DNA from: CAYXAA01 sp964462985
GTDB taxonomy: Bacteria; Pseudomonadota; Alphaproteobacteria; Rhizobiales; Stappiaceae
Assembly: GCA_964462985.1 (NCBI GenBank)
Contig: CAYXAA010000019.1
Span: 17,990-81,989, forward strand
Direction: 5' to 3'
Length of the DNA: 64,000 nt
In this document: positions 35,933 through 47,709 of the stretch, piece after piece
How positions within the stretch are numbered: position 1 is the stretch's first letter
Layout of the letters: the number at the start of each line of letters is the position of its first letter
Translations under genes and position numbers: made by a program
The notes under the pieces: generated by a model
The model's input: the letters and a program-made list of their open reading frames with translations, nothing else
Told to the model about the DNA's origin: nothing
Databases searched by the model: none

Positions 35933-36829
35933 TCACCCCGGCAACCCAAGCAGCCGGCAAATCTGGTCGAGCTGCTCCAGCGAGCCGTATTTTATCTTGA
36001 GCTCTCCTGCGCCCTTGTCTGGTTTGTGGTTGATGGCGACCTTGAGACCCAGGCCATCCGTTAGCCGCTTTTCCAACGCTTTGGTATCGGCGTCCGACTG
36101 CGTCTTCGACGGTTTCGAACCCTTGGCCCGTTTTAGTGCCCCCGGATCCTGAGCGAGTCTTTCGGCTTCGCGAACACTGAGACCCTTTTCGACGATTAGC
36201 TCGGCGAGAGCAGCCGGGTCGTCGACCGTGATCAGAGCACGAGCGTGGCCGGCGGTGAGAAGGCCTTCGGCAAGATAGTCCTTGACCGGATTCGGCAGCT
36301 TGAGCAATCGCATCGTGTTTGCAACGTGGCTGCGGCTCTTGCCGATTACCTTCGCCAGCTCGCTCTGGCTATAGGAGAATTCTGCAACGAGTTGATCGTA
36401 GCCGAGCGCCTCCTCGATCGGGTTGAGATCGGCGCGCTGTACGTTCTCGATGATCGCGAGTTCGAGTGCCTCCTGGTCGGTAACCTCGCGCACCACGACC
36501 GGTACCTCGTGCAGCCCGGCCTTCTGTGCCGCGCGCCAGCGCCGCTCTCCGGCGATAATCTCGTAGGCATTGGGACGGCCCGGCACCGGGCGCACCAGCA
36601 GCGGCTGCACGATACCCCTGGCGCGCACCGACTCCGTCAACTCGTCAATGCCGATCTCGGAGAAGCTCTTGCGCGGATTGCGCGGATTGGCGGTCAGAAA
36701 CTCAATCGGGACCTTGCGGGCGTCGCGAGGCGGCCGCGGATCGGCAGGAGGCTCATTGCCGACCTCGCCGATCAATGCGGCAAGTCCCCGGCCCAGCCGC
36801 TTCTTTCGTCCGCTGTCGTCGTCTGCCAT
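35933..36829 (-). CDS. parB: Chromosome partitioning protein ParB
   Basis: This CTPase/DNA-binding protein loads on parS and spreads to form the segregation complex. It is 298 aa. The N-terminal domain carries PRKSFSEIGIDELTESVRARGIVQPLLVRP and IIAGERRWRAAQKAGLHEVPVV (GERRxRA motif), then the HTH with SQSELAKVIGKSRSHVANTMRLLKLP; the C-terminal dimer domain ends GSLEQLDQICRLLGLPG. Downstream of parA on the minus strand, and four parS sites lie within 9 kb upstream. Confidence 0.98.
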   Translation of the reverse strand: MADDDSGRKKRLGRGLAALIGEVGNEPPADPRPPRDARKVPIEFLTANPRNPRKSFSEIGIDELTESVRARGIVQPLLVRPVPGRPNAYEIIAGERRWRAAQKAGLHEVPVVVREVTDQEALELAIIENVQRADLNPIEEALGYDQLVAEFSYSQSELAKVIGKSRSHVANTMRLLKLPNPVKDYLAEGLLTAGHARALITVDDPAALAELIVEKGLSVREAERLAQDPGALKRAKGSKPSKTQSDADTKALEKRLTDGLGLKVAINHKPDKGAGELKIKYGSLEQLDQICRLLGLPG

Positions 36830-36973
36830 TTGTTATCAAGTCCGTATTTGTGATACCGCCGAATTGTTGCCGAGATGCGGATTTCGCTTGTTCTTCCGCA
36901 ATCACGATTGGCGCATGTTGCCAATCGGAATCCTTCTCGGCCGAACCGACCGCTGGAGTGAATGGTGTGGCGG

Positions 36974-37810
36974 TCAGGCAGCTACCATGCGCATCTCACG
37001 TTCCCGCTGGATAATTTCTGAAGCAAGCCGGAGGTAGGCCTGACTGCCCGAGCATTTGAGATCATAGAGCAATGCTGGTTTGCCATAGGAGGGCGCTTCG
37101 GAAATCCGCACGTTTCGCGGAATGACGGTCTCGTATACGGCATCGCCCATGGTCTCGCGCACATCCGCGACGACCTGGTTAGAGAGATTGTTGCGGCTAT
37201 CGTACATCGTGAGCACGATGCCGTGGATTGACAACTCGGGATTGAGAGAGCTCTTGACCTGCTCTACCGTTGAGAGCAGTTGGCTTAGTCCTTCAAGCGC
37301 AAAGAACTCGCATTGCAATGGCACCAAAATTGAATGGGCTGCCGAAAGCGCATTGATCGTGAGCAAATTCAACGAGGGCGGACAATCGACCAGGATATAG
37401 CTGAAGTCCGGCGGACTGTCCTGATCGCGCAGTGCCCCATTCCTTGTGAGATCTGAAATCGCGCTGCGAAGGCGGAAGGCGCGGTCTGATCGAGAGGCAA
37501 TCTCCAGTTCAACGCCGAGCAGGTCCATCGTAGAGGGAGCAACCCACAGGCGCGGCACCGCGGTGTCCAAGATCATGTCGGCCAAAGAACAATCGCCAAC
37601 CAGCACGTCGTACGTCGACAGCTCACGACTCCGCCGATCAATGCCCAAGCCAGTGGAGGCATTCCCCTGCGGATCGAGATCAATAACCAGTACACGCTCG
37701 CCGATCGCGGCCAGCGCCGTGCCGAGATTAATCGCGGTGGTCGTCTTTCCGACCCCACCCTTCTGGTTGGCAAGCGCGAGAACGCGAGGAGACCGCGGAA
37801 GAATGTTCAT
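36974..37810 (-). CDS. parA: Chromosome partitioning ATPase ParA
   Basis: This Walker-type ATPase drives segregation of ParB-parS complexes. It is 278 aa from the ATG at 37810, which overlaps the rsmG stop (ATGA), a coupling that fixes the start. The deviant Walker A is ANQKGGVGKTTTAINLG, followed by DLDPQGNASTGLG and YILVDCPPSLNLLT. The small size, without an N-terminal HTH, is typical of chromosomal ParA. Confidence 0.98.
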   Translation of the reverse strand: MNILPRSPRVLALANQKGGVGKTTTAINLGTALAAIGERVLVIDLDPQGNASTGLGIDRRSRELSTYDVLVGDCSLADMILDTAVPRLWVAPSTMDLLGVELEIASRSDRAFRLRSAISDLTRNGALRDQDSPPDFSYILVDCPPSLNLLTINALSAAHSILVPLQCEFFALEGLSQLLSTVEQVKSSLNPELSIHGIVLTMYDSRNNLSNQVVADVRETMGDAVYETVIPRNVRISEAPSYGKPALLYDLKCSGSQAYLRLASEIIQREREMRMVAA

Positions 37811-38583
37811 TCGGATGAGGCCTTTCCTGCCAAGGGGCGCGCCGCAATTTCCGTCAGTATTAGAAGGCGGCTGTCTGGATCGACCAGGCTCTCCTTTTCT
37901 ATCAGATTCATCGCCCACTCGTGAGACGCTTCTTCGATCTCCTGGCGGAAATTTTTTCCTTTGTGGAAAATCGCAACTGCTCCGCGCGCGACGAACGGTT
38001 CGGCGAAGCCGCAGAGCGCCGATAGCGGCGCTAGCGCTCGTGCCGAAACGGCGTCAATTGGAGAGCTCCAGTCGGCGATAATCTCACCGATTCGGGTATC
38101 GTGTACTGTTGCCGGACAACCAGTTTCGCGGATCACTGCGCGCAAGAAGGCGGCCTTCCGCTGATTGCTCTCAACGAGATGAACCATGGCCCCCGGACCT
38201 TCGGCGAGCAGGATCGCGGTGATCAGCCCGGGGAAACCGGCACCACTGCCGAGGTCAATCCAACGCCGCGCATTCGGGAAAGCGAAATGTACCTGTGCAC
38301 TGTCCGCGACATGACGGCGCCAAATCGCATTCAACGTGGACGGCGCGACGAGATTCTGAATCGGCTGCCACCGTCGCACCAGCTCAACAAAAATCGCCAG
38401 ACGGGCGATTGTTTCACGTGAAACGGGACCGATGTCTGAAAGTGCGTCAGGCGTATCTGCCACTGAAGCATCTGTTTCAGTCCGCGTCATGCGTCCGGAA
38501 GCGAATCCGCCGTCTTGCCCAATTCTACGCCGGCTCCCGCCGATCGATTGCTGCCTCGAAGGTGATCGACGCCGCTTGTTCAT
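37807..38583 (-). CDS. rsmG: 16S rRNA (guanine-N7)-methyltransferase RsmG
   Basis: This SAM-dependent enzyme methylates G527 of 16S rRNA. It is 258 aa from the ATG at 38583, which overlaps the mnmG stop (ATGA). The SAM-binding loop is RWIDLGSGAGFPGLITAIL (about residue 108), with HLVESNQRKAAFLR and ARALAPLSALCGFA downstream. A parS site lies inside the gene and encodes VSRET at about residues 54-58. The N terminus is basic and longer than in E. coli; an internal ATG at 38490 is an alternative. Confidence 0.96.
   Translation of the reverse strand: MNKRRRSPSRQQSIGGSRRRIGQDGGFASGRMTRTETDASVADTPDALSDIGPVSRETIARLAIFVELVRRWQPIQNLVAPSTLNAIWRRHVADSAQVHFAFPNARRWIDLGSGAGFPGLITAILLAEGPGAMVHLVESNQRKAAFLRAVIRETGCPATVHDTRIGEIIADWSSPIDAVSARALAPLSALCGFAEPFVARGAVAIFHKGKNFRQEIEEASHEWAMNLIEKESLVDPDSRLLILTEIAARPLAGKASSE
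38410..38425. promoter_or_regulatory. parS site 1 (inside rsmG)
   Basis: TGTTTCACGTGAAACG contains the perfect palindrome GTTTCACGTGAAAC of the bacterial parS consensus. It is located within the coding region of rsmG, where it is read as VSRET. ParB is expected to load here. Confidence 0.93.
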
Positions 38584-40481
38584 GCTGCGCCCTGCACAGG
38601 CCTTTTGCCGATGTCGCGGCAGCGTCGCCGCCGTACGTGAGCAAGCAACAGGGTGAGAGCGGCCGGCGTCACCCCATCGATCCGCCCTGCTTGGCCGAGC
38701 GTAGCCGGTCGAACGGCCTCCAGCTTCTGCCTCACCTCATTGGACAGGCCCGTCAGGGTGGAGTAGTCGAGATCGTTTGGAAGCTCCAACGCTTCATCGC
38801 GCCGCAACGCGGCGATATCGTCCGACTGGCGCCGAAGGTAAACGGCGTACGTGGCGTCAATAGCAACCTGTTCGGCAATCGCTTTCGGGAGTGAATCGAT
38901 CTCCTCCGGCCAAAGCGTTCGTAGGCGGGCAAGATCGATATGCGGATAAGACAACAGTTCGTAGGCGCTGCGTCGGGTACCGTCCTGATTGATCGGCAAT
39001 CCCGCACGATGCGCGGCGGCGGGCGTCACGGTGAGGGCTTTCAGCCGCGACTCCACTTCCGCCAATGCCATTCGCTTCCGCTCGAACGCGATGCGTCGCT
39101 CCGAACGAACACATCCGAGCGAGACACCAAGCGGCGTAAGACGTTGATCGGCATTGTCAGCCCGGAGCGATAGCCGGTACTCGGCCCGCGAAGTGAACAT
39201 GCGATAAGGTTCGGTAACGCCGCGCGTCACCAAGTCGTCAATCATGACGCCGATATAACCCTGGCCGCGGTCAATTACGACAGGCTCTGTATCGCCAGCG
39301 CGTCGCGCAGCGTTGAGGCCAGCCAACACGCCTTGTGCAGCCGCCTCCTCGTAGCCGGTTGTTCCATTGATCTGACCTGCGAGAAAAAGACCTGCGATCC
39401 GCCGTGTCTCCAACGTGGGCGCTAGTTCGCGAGGATCGATGTGATCGTACTCGATGGCGTAACCAGGCTTGAGGATTTCGACCCGCTCCAAACCCGGTAT
39501 GCTGCGCAGGAATTTCGCCTGGACATCTTCCGGCAAGGAAGTCGAGACCCCATTCGGGTAGATCGTCGGGTCGTCGAGACCCTCCGGTTCGAGGAAGATC
39601 TGGTGGTGGTCACGATCGCTGAAGCGCACCACCTTGTCCTCGATGGACGGGCAATAGCGTGGACCGCGGCCGGTTATCTCGCCAGCGTACGACGCCGACC
39701 GATGTAGATTGTCCCGTATTATGCGATGTGTCTCCGCCGTAGTACGGGTAATATGGCAAGAAATCTGCTCGGTTGTGATCGCCGTCGTCAAACTCGAGAA
39801 CGGCTCGGGAGAGGAATCACCGGGCTGCTCCTCAAGGCTGGACCAATCGATTGAGCGAGCGTGAAGCCTTGCCGGCGTGCCGGTTTTCAGCCGTCCAAGC
39901 GCAAATCCCGCTGCCGTTAAAGAGCGCGAGAGGCCAAGCGCGGGAGCCTCGCCGGACCGCCCGGCTGGAATTTTTCGCTCGCCGATGTGTATCATGCCGC
40001 GAAGAAAGGTTCCGGTCGTAATGACTACCGCTCCGGCTAACAAGGCACGTCCGTCAGCGAGCGTTACGCCTCCGACTCGAGCATCACGCGTCTGCAGATC
40101 GACCGCTTCACCCTCAATCACGGTCAACCCAGCAGTAGCTCGGATCGCTGCCTGCATGGCTTGACGGTAGAGCTTTCGATCCGCCTGGGCCCGGGGTCCA
40201 CGCACTGCCGGCCCTTTCCGCCGGTTCAGAACGCGAAATTGAATGCCGGCGGAGTCCGCACACCGGCCCATTAGGCCATCCAGCGCATCAATTTCACGCA
40301 CAAGATGACCCTTCCCGAGCCCACCAATAGCCGGATTGCAGGACATCACGCCAATCGTGTCGAACCGGTGGGTAATGAGTGCCGTTCGGGCTCCAAGCCG
40401 CGCTGCAGCTGCCGAAGCTTCACAGCCGGCATGCCCACCGCCGATTACGATTACGTCAAAGGTGTGGACGGATGCTGTCAT
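38580..40481 (-). CDS. mnmG: tRNA uridine-5-carboxymethylaminomethyl modification enzyme MnmG
   Basis: This FAD protein, with MnmE, adds the carboxymethylaminomethyl group at U34 of certain tRNAs. It is 633 aa. The N-terminal FAD loop VIVIGGGHAGCEASAAAARLGA, VMSCNPAIGGLGKGHLVREIDALDG and RYCPSIEDKVVRF are diagnostic. The C-terminal helical domain includes IDGVTPAALTLLL. Its stop overlaps the start of rsmG. Confidence 0.98.
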   Translation of the reverse strand: MTASVHTFDVIVIGGGHAGCEASAAAARLGARTALITHRFDTIGVMSCNPAIGGLGKGHLVREIDALDGLMGRCADSAGIQFRVLNRRKGPAVRGPRAQADRKLYRQAMQAAIRATAGLTVIEGEAVDLQTRDARVGGVTLADGRALLAGAVVITTGTFLRGMIHIGERKIPAGRSGEAPALGLSRSLTAAGFALGRLKTGTPARLHARSIDWSSLEEQPGDSSPEPFSSLTTAITTEQISCHITRTTAETHRIIRDNLHRSASYAGEITGRGPRYCPSIEDKVVRFSDRDHHQIFLEPEGLDDPTIYPNGVSTSLPEDVQAKFLRSIPGLERVEILKPGYAIEYDHIDPRELAPTLETRRIAGLFLAGQINGTTGYEEAAAQGVLAGLNAARRAGDTEPVVIDRGQGYIGVMIDDLVTRGVTEPYRMFTSRAEYRLSLRADNADQRLTPLGVSLGCVRSERRIAFERKRMALAEVESRLKALTVTPAAAHRAGLPINQDGTRRSAYELLSYPHIDLARLRTLWPEEIDSLPKAIAEQVAIDATYAVYLRRQSDDIAALRRDEALELPNDLDYSTLTGLSNEVRQKLEAVRPATLGQAGRIDGVTPAALTLLLAHVRRRRCRDIGKRPVQGAA

Positions 40482-40644
40482 CTCTGCTCACCATGCGCCA
40501 TTCCTCCGCCGACAAACCTCAAGCGGTTCTATCTGGACCCACAAAACCGGTCAAACCTGTCGACCGCCCTCGCGACTGCCTGACGCAGCCGACGGGGATC
40601 CGGAGGAGTATTAATTGCGGAACCGAATCGGAACTCGATTCCGG

Positions 40645-40660
40645 CGTTTCACGTGAAACA
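40645..40660. promoter_or_regulatory. parS site 2 (between mnmE and mnmG)
   Basis: CGTTTCACGTGAAACA holds the perfect GTTTCACGTGAAAC palindrome. It sits in the 181-bp mnmE-mnmG gap, 2 bp beyond the mnmE stop codon. Confidence 0.93.
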
Positions 40661-40662
40661 AT

Positions 40663-42042
40663 TTACTTACCGATACAAAATTCCCGGAATATCACATCAA
40701 GCAGATCCTCTACTCCAATCCTCCCTGAGATGCGGCCGACCGCATCCGCTGCCGCTCGGAGATCTTCGGCCCGGAGCTCTAGGGGACGCTCTGATTTCGA
40801 CGATGCCTGACGCATAGCCTCTACAGCGCGTTCTAGCAGCCGCCGGTGCCGCTCCCTCGTAGCCAGCACCTGGTCTCCGTTCCCAACCGCACACGCAGCA
40901 AAAGCCAGCAACTTCTCCAGGAGCACATCGACGCCGTTCCCCTCTACAACGGAAACTGGGATTTCGTTATCATCCATAGACGCCCCAATCCAACCGCGTT
41001 CATCCGGCGAGCCGATCTTGGGCAGAAGGTCCGCCTTCGAACGTAATCTCCATATCGGAGCCCGCATCTGTCGTTGTGCGACGCCAGGAATGGCGACCAC
41101 ATCCTTCTCGTTCGACGGTAACAACCAAAGGACCAGATCTGCCCCTTCTGCTCGCTCCAACGCTCGCCGAATCCCCTCCCGCTCAACCGTCCCAGCCGCT
41201 TCACGCAAGCCGGCGGTGTCGACCAGAGTTACTGGATAGCCTCCAAGATCCAGATGAACCTCGATCACGTCGCGCGTCGTGCCCGCTTCCTCAGCCACGA
41301 TGGCTGCGTCTCGTCGCGCCAGCGCGTTGAGTAAACTTGACTTGCCGGCATTGGGGGGCCCGAGCAGAACCACTTGAAGACCCGTCCGGAGTCGTTCCGC
41401 CCCACGCGCCTGATCCAGGTGTCGTTCAATCTCCCTCGCCAAATTATCGATGTCGGCCCAGATTCGCTCCGACACTGAGTCCGGCACATCCTCCTCGTCA
41501 GCAAAGTCGAGCTCCGCCTCGATCATTGCCCGAGCCGTCAAGAGTCGCTGCCGCCAGCCATCGTATAGCCGACTCAATGCCCCTCCCATCTGACGAAGCG
41601 CCTGCCGACGCTGTGCTTCTGTTTCAGCTGCGATCAGGTCAGCCAGCCCCTCGACTTCAGCAAGATCTAGCCGCCCAGCATCAAAGGCACGCCGGGTGAA
41701 TTCCCCCGGCTCAGCCGGCCGGCATCCAGGCTGCTTCCCAATTGCTTCAAGCACGGCGGCCACAACCGCGCGTCCACCATGGATGTGCAATTCGGCGACA
41801 TCTTCGCCGGTAAAGCTCCTCGGCGCCGGAAACCACAACACCAACGCCTCGTCGAGACTATCTCCCGTTCCAGGATCCTTGATGATCCGAACAGCAGCAC
41901 GCCTCGGCTGCGGCAATCCGCCCGCCAGGGCCTTCAGTGCACCACCGGCCTGCGGACCGGATATCCGGACGACTGCGACTCCGGCCGGCACCGCTCCGCT
42001 CGACAACGCATAAATCGTTGCGCTCTCGAATCCTTGATTCAT
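40663..42042 (-). CDS. mnmE: tRNA modification GTPase MnmE
   Basis: This is the GTPase partner of MnmG. It is 459 aa from the ATG at 42042 (MNQGFESATIYALSSGAVPAG); in-frame starts at 42054 and 42069 are possible. The N-terminal formyl-THF-binding domain starts with IYALSSG, the G domain shows GPPNAGKSSLLNALARRDAAIVAEEAGTTRDVIE and DTAGLREA, and the C terminus ends FCIGK, the conserved CxGK. Confidence 0.97.
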   Translation of the reverse strand: MNQGFESATIYALSSGAVPAGVAVVRISGPQAGGALKALAGGLPQPRRAAVRIIKDPGTGDSLDEALVLWFPAPRSFTGEDVAELHIHGGRAVVAAVLEAIGKQPGCRPAEPGEFTRRAFDAGRLDLAEVEGLADLIAAETEAQRRQALRQMGGALSRLYDGWRQRLLTARAMIEAELDFADEEDVPDSVSERIWADIDNLAREIERHLDQARGAERLRTGLQVVLLGPPNAGKSSLLNALARRDAAIVAEEAGTTRDVIEVHLDLGGYPVTLVDTAGLREAAGTVEREGIRRALERAEGADLVLWLLPSNEKDVVAIPGVAQRQMRAPIWRLRSKADLLPKIGSPDERGWIGASMDDNEIPVSVVEGNGVDVLLEKLLAFAACAVGNGDQVLATRERHRRLLERAVEAMRQASSKSERPLELRAEDLRAAADAVGRISGRIGVEDLLDVIFREFCIGK

Positions 42043-42243
42043 TTCGCCTATTGCCATCCGCTGCATCACCTTTATCCGGCATACGAAACTGGCCCGCTTG
42101 CCACATCGCCAATCCGCAATAGCTTCCTCAGAAGCAGATATTTCCTTCGCCGGGTCGTCGGAATGGGCCTACCGAAACGCGGCCGCCTGAAGAAGACGCG
42201 CGCCCGAACTACCCGTGGATGGATCAGCGAGAGAGGTCGCCTC

Positions 42244-44298
<2,055 letters not shown>

Positions 44299-44422
44299 CC
44301 TATCACTTGATTCGCGGTTCTCACGAAGGAGACCGCGCAAGTTCTGTCTGCGGGACAAGCAGCACAACATAATCGTCGTCTTACTTGGCGGTCCTCATCC
44401 GGGCCGGATCCGTTTCGGAATC

Positions 44423-44438
44423 GGATTCACGTGAAACA
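44423..44438. promoter_or_regulatory. parS-like site 4 (between the DUF255 and GNAT-like genes)
   Basis: GGATTCACGTGAAACA has one mismatch (A for T) in the left arm of GTTTCACGTGAAAC. It is intergenic between convergent genes, 17 bp past the GNAT-like gene stop. Confidence 0.8.
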
Positions 44439-44454
44439 CTCTTTTCGGTCCAGA

Positions 44455-45570
44455 CTACACACCAAAATCGCCGAGCAGCCTATTCCACGATTCCGAGTAA
44501 AGGCCCCCAAGATACACATCGCCTGACCTGAGCGCCTGAACTATATCTCCATGCTTACTAAGCACGCAGAAGCCGCCACGATGATGGTAGAAAAGCCGAC
44601 GCTCCGTTGCCATTGCATCCATCAGAAACGGCTGCGCCATTCCGACTGCCGCATAGCAGCCAGCACGGTCGGCCTGAGCGAACAGCGCTCCCACCACTTC
44701 TCCTTCACGGCCCTCCAAAGAGACCACGTGGAATACCCTGGCCAAACCATCGCGGCCGATGAAATACAGGTAGGCACCAATTACCGCTCCACTGGGCGCT
44801 TCCACTTCATAAATCTCCAGTCGACCCAGGGCTGGATTAAGTGACGCCATCGCCAGAAGCCAATAGAATTCCACCCGATCCCACGCCGGTCGAAGTGCAA
44901 ATCGTGCTGTCATACGACTTGCCAGCCACCGGAAACGCTCGGGCTCAATCGGCCGGCTTCTTAATCTTCCGTGCTCCACTGCGAATCCATTTGAGACCGT
45001 GCGGATCAGCGCGTCGGCCAGCGCCGTCGCACGGCGGCCAATACAACTCACTCGCCTGCTGCGACGCGACAGCATATAGCCAACAGGACGGAAAATCCGC
45101 CGCCACTCAAGAGACTGAACCGGCAGGAATTCGCCCCCTGACGCTAGCGTAAGCGCCAAACTCCGTGACGATGCAGTATCGCTAAAACAAAAATCCTGCC
45201 GCTTTGGCCTCAGTGCAAGGCAAATTCGCCCAGCGCCTTCGTCTCCGCGCTCCGGGCATTTCATCAGCGGACACATTAGCCGTGCCTTGATCGGCCGATC
45301 ATGCATTCTGAGCTGAAGCGGCGCCATCAGCACCGCCGCCGTCAACCGTCCACTCACGTCGCGGTAGACCAGGCTTCCTTCGACTGGGTCGAAGTCGGAC
45401 CGCTCCAGAAACACAGTCCGAATATAGCTTTCGAGCGCATCCAGGGGTACTTGACGATCATCACGAAACACCGCTGCAAACAACGCTGCCACTTCGGCGA
45501 CGTCGTCCCCGATCATCGGCGTCAATCCGTTTGTCTGTTCACTCGCTAAAACCCAAACACTCGCTACCAT
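44455..45570 (-). CDS. Putative GNAT-like acyltransferase, function unknown
   Basis: This is a 371-aa protein from the ATG at 45570. The region MIGDDVAEVAALFAAVFRDD near the N terminus resembles the first helix of GNAT folds, and a second GNAT-like half begins in the C-terminal part (GAVIGAYLYFIGRDGLARVFHVVSLEGREGEVVGALFAQADRAG), so it may be a tandem-GNAT protein. I do not recognise a specific family or substrate. It lies between two parS sites and rho. It is a single-gene minus-strand unit beyond a probable rho terminator. Confidence 0.65.
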   Translation of the reverse strand: MVASVWVLASEQTNGLTPMIGDDVAEVAALFAAVFRDDRQVPLDALESYIRTVFLERSDFDPVEGSLVYRDVSGRLTAAVLMAPLQLRMHDRPIKARLMCPLMKCPERGDEGAGRICLALRPKRQDFCFSDTASSRSLALTLASGGEFLPVQSLEWRRIFRPVGYMLSRRSRRVSCIGRRATALADALIRTVSNGFAVEHGRLRSRPIEPERFRWLASRMTARFALRPAWDRVEFYWLLAMASLNPALGRLEIYEVEAPSGAVIGAYLYFIGRDGLARVFHVVSLEGREGEVVGALFAQADRAGCYAAVGMAQPFLMDAMATERRLFYHHRGGFCVLSKHGDIVQALRSGDVYLGGLYSESWNRLLGDFGV

Positions 45571-45663
45571 CAAAAAGCCCCGCCCAACCTCACTCCGAGT
45601 ATGAACGGGCGGCCTTAAGAAAATTCGTATCAGCGAGCCAATTCCTCCTACCAACAACAAAGC

Positions 45664-45692
45664 GGCAGCCTAGGTGGTAACCCAAGGCCGCC
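45664..45692 (-). terminator. Probable intrinsic terminator of rho
   Basis: Minus-strand reading: GGCGGCCT, 13-base loop, AGGCTGCC (8 bp with one G-U), then GCTTTGTTGTT. It lies 44 bp after the rho stop. Confidence 0.5.
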
Positions 45693-45735
45693 GAATCGCA
45701 AGCCATTTTCCTGCGGAAATGAACTGTAGGTCCGC

Positions 45736-47001
45736 TCAGGTATTCATGCTGTCAAAGAAATCATTGTTCGATTTGGTCTGGCGAAGCTTGTCTAGCAGAA
45801 ATTCGATTGCGTCTACTGTACCCATTGGATTGAGAATTCGCCGCAATACAAACGTCTTCTTGAGCTTATCAGGTGGAACCAGCAGTTCTTCCTTACGCGT
45901 ACCGGACCGTTGGATGTCGATCGCCGGAAACACCCGTTTGTCCGAGATCTTGCGATCGAGAATAATTTCCGAGTTACCGGTACCCTTGAACTCCTCGAAA
46001 ATCACCTCATCCATGCGGCTCCCGGTTTCGATCAACGCGGTAGCGATGATGGTGAGCGAGCCGCCCTCCTCAATGTTGCGTGCCGCACCAAAGAAGCGCT
46101 TCGGCCGCTGCAGGGCGTTCGCATCGACACCACCGGTGAGTACCTTGCCCGAAGACGGAACGACGGTATTGTAGGCTCTGCCGAGACGTGTAATCGAATC
46201 CAGCAGGATGACCACGTCGCGGCCATGCTCGACGAGGCGCTTTGCCTTCTCAATTACCATCTCCGCCACTTGGACGTGCCGTGCGGCCGGCTCGTCGAAG
46301 GTGGACGATACCACCTCCCCGTTGACGGTCCGCTGCATGTCTGTGACTTCCTCCGGACGTTCGTCGATCAGGAGGACGATCAAATAGCATTCGGGATGAT
46401 TTGAGGTGATCGACTTCGCAATGTTTTGCAGAAAGACCGTCTTGCCTGTCCTCGGCGGCGCCGTAATCAGTGCCCGCTGTCCTTTGCCGAGGGGCGCGAC
46501 AATGTCGATAACCCTGGCCGAAAGGTCTTTTCCCCCGACATTTTCGACTTCCATTTTGAACCGCTCATCAGGATAGAGCGGCGTCAAATTATCGAAATGA
46601 ACCTTGTGACGAGCTTTGTCCGGATCCTCGAAGTTGATCTGGTTAACCTTCAGCAGCGCGAAATAGCGCTCGCCCTCCTTCGGACTCCGGATCTGTCCTT
46701 CGACCGTATCTCCAGTCCGAAGGGAAAATCGACGGATCTGCGACGGTGATACATAGATATCATCAGGCCCTGGCAAATAGTTTGCATCAGGTGATCTCAG
46801 AAAGCCAAACCCATCTTGGAGGACCTCGACGACGCCTTCTCCCATAATATCAACGTCTTGCGCGGCCAATTTCTTCAGTATCGCGAACATCAATTCTTGC
46901 TTGCGCATCGTGCTCGCATTCTCAACTTCGAGTTCTTCAGCAAAGCTCAAGAGCTCAGTCGGAGTCTTAGCTTTCAAATCAGCTAGTTTCATGTCTTGCA
47001 T
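45736..47001 (-). CDS. rho: Transcription termination factor Rho
   Basis: The hexameric RNA helicase releases RNA at Rho-dependent sites. It is 421 aa. The RNA-binding domain carries GEGVVEVLQDGFGFLRSPDANYLPGPDDIYVSPSQIRRF, the ATPase core the P-loop ITAPPRTGKTVFLQNIA, LLIDERPEEVTDMQR, LDSITRLGRAYN and TGGVDANALQRPKRFFGAARN. An upstream TTG at 47007 is possible. In alphaproteobacteria rho is usually in the hemE-hemJ-rho order seen here. Confidence 0.98.
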   Translation of the reverse strand: MQDMKLADLKAKTPTELLSFAEELEVENASTMRKQELMFAILKKLAAQDVDIMGEGVVEVLQDGFGFLRSPDANYLPGPDDIYVSPSQIRRFSLRTGDTVEGQIRSPKEGERYFALLKVNQINFEDPDKARHKVHFDNLTPLYPDERFKMEVENVGGKDLSARVIDIVAPLGKGQRALITAPPRTGKTVFLQNIAKSITSNHPECYLIVLLIDERPEEVTDMQRTVNGEVVSSTFDEPAARHVQVAEMVIEKAKRLVEHGRDVVILLDSITRLGRAYNTVVPSSGKVLTGGVDANALQRPKRFFGAARNIEEGGSLTIIATALIETGSRMDEVIFEEFKGTGNSEIILDRKISDKRVFPAIDIQRSGTRKEELLVPPDKLKKTFVLRRILNPMGTVDAIEFLLDKLRQTKSNNDFFDSMNT

Positions 47002-47274
47002 GGACAAGAGCGTATCTTCTTTTGCTCGGTGGGCAGGATAGTGTGGACTTCAGGTGCCGGGACCAGTCCCGCAACGACACACGAAATAACAGGAGGGATT
47101 CTGCGGATCTTCAATCAGCGACTAATGCCAGCTGATCTGATGCCTCTTCGTCGGAGGCTCCATGTCCGCATGATGTGGAGTTGCAAAACTTTACTCGTTT
47201 CAGCGCCACAGGGCAAGGGACATTGTTGCGGTCGAATCGGGAATAACCAATCCGCGGCGAATCGATCTTGCCGA

Positions 47275-47703
47275 TCAGAACGGCTTCACGATCACCAGGA
47301 CAACGATGCCGATCAGGAGAACCGTCGGAACTTCATTGAGCACGCGATAAAACCGTTGAGAGCGTCGATTCCGGTCAGCGGCGAATTGCCGCACAAGCCG
47401 GGCGAGAAAGCCATGCAAGCCCGACATGATCAGAACCAGCAGGAGCTTCGCATGCAGCCAACCACTTCTGAAGAAGCCGCCCTCATAGACCAGCCACAAG
47501 CCGAAGATCCAAGCGGCAATCATCGCCGGATTAATAATCGTCTTGAGCAGGCGGCGCTCCATAACCTTGAAGGTCTCTGACTGCACCGACCCGACTTCCG
47601 CCACCGAATGATAAACGAATAGCCGCGGCAAATAGAGCATGCCGGCCATCCAGGCGATGATCGAGATGACATGTGCCGCCTTTATCCAGAGATATAGATC
47701 CAT
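47275..47703 (-). CDS. hemJ: Protoporphyrinogen oxidase HemJ
   Basis: This 142-aa membrane protein with about four transmembrane helices oxidises protoporphyrinogen IX in bacteria lacking HemG/HemY. Conserved: LWIKAAHVISIIAWMAGMLYLPRLFVYH near the N terminus with two conserved histidines, and LHAKLLLVLIMSGLHG and RVLNEVPTVLLIGIVVLVIVKPF near the C terminus. It lies 6 bp after hemE, the same pathway, so these two form an operon. Confidence 0.93.
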   Translation of the reverse strand: MDLYLWIKAAHVISIIAWMAGMLYLPRLFVYHSVAEVGSVQSETFKVMERRLLKTIINPAMIAAWIFGLWLVYEGGFFRSGWLHAKLLLVLIMSGLHGFLARLVRQFAADRNRRSQRFYRVLNEVPTVLLIGIVVLVIVKPF

Positions 47704-47709
47704 TCGATC

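Noticed and set aside
41779..42243. In-frame upstream extension of the DUF255 gene
   Set aside because: It overlaps mnmE antisense and has no conservation; the ATG at 42244 with a good ribosome site fits the family start.
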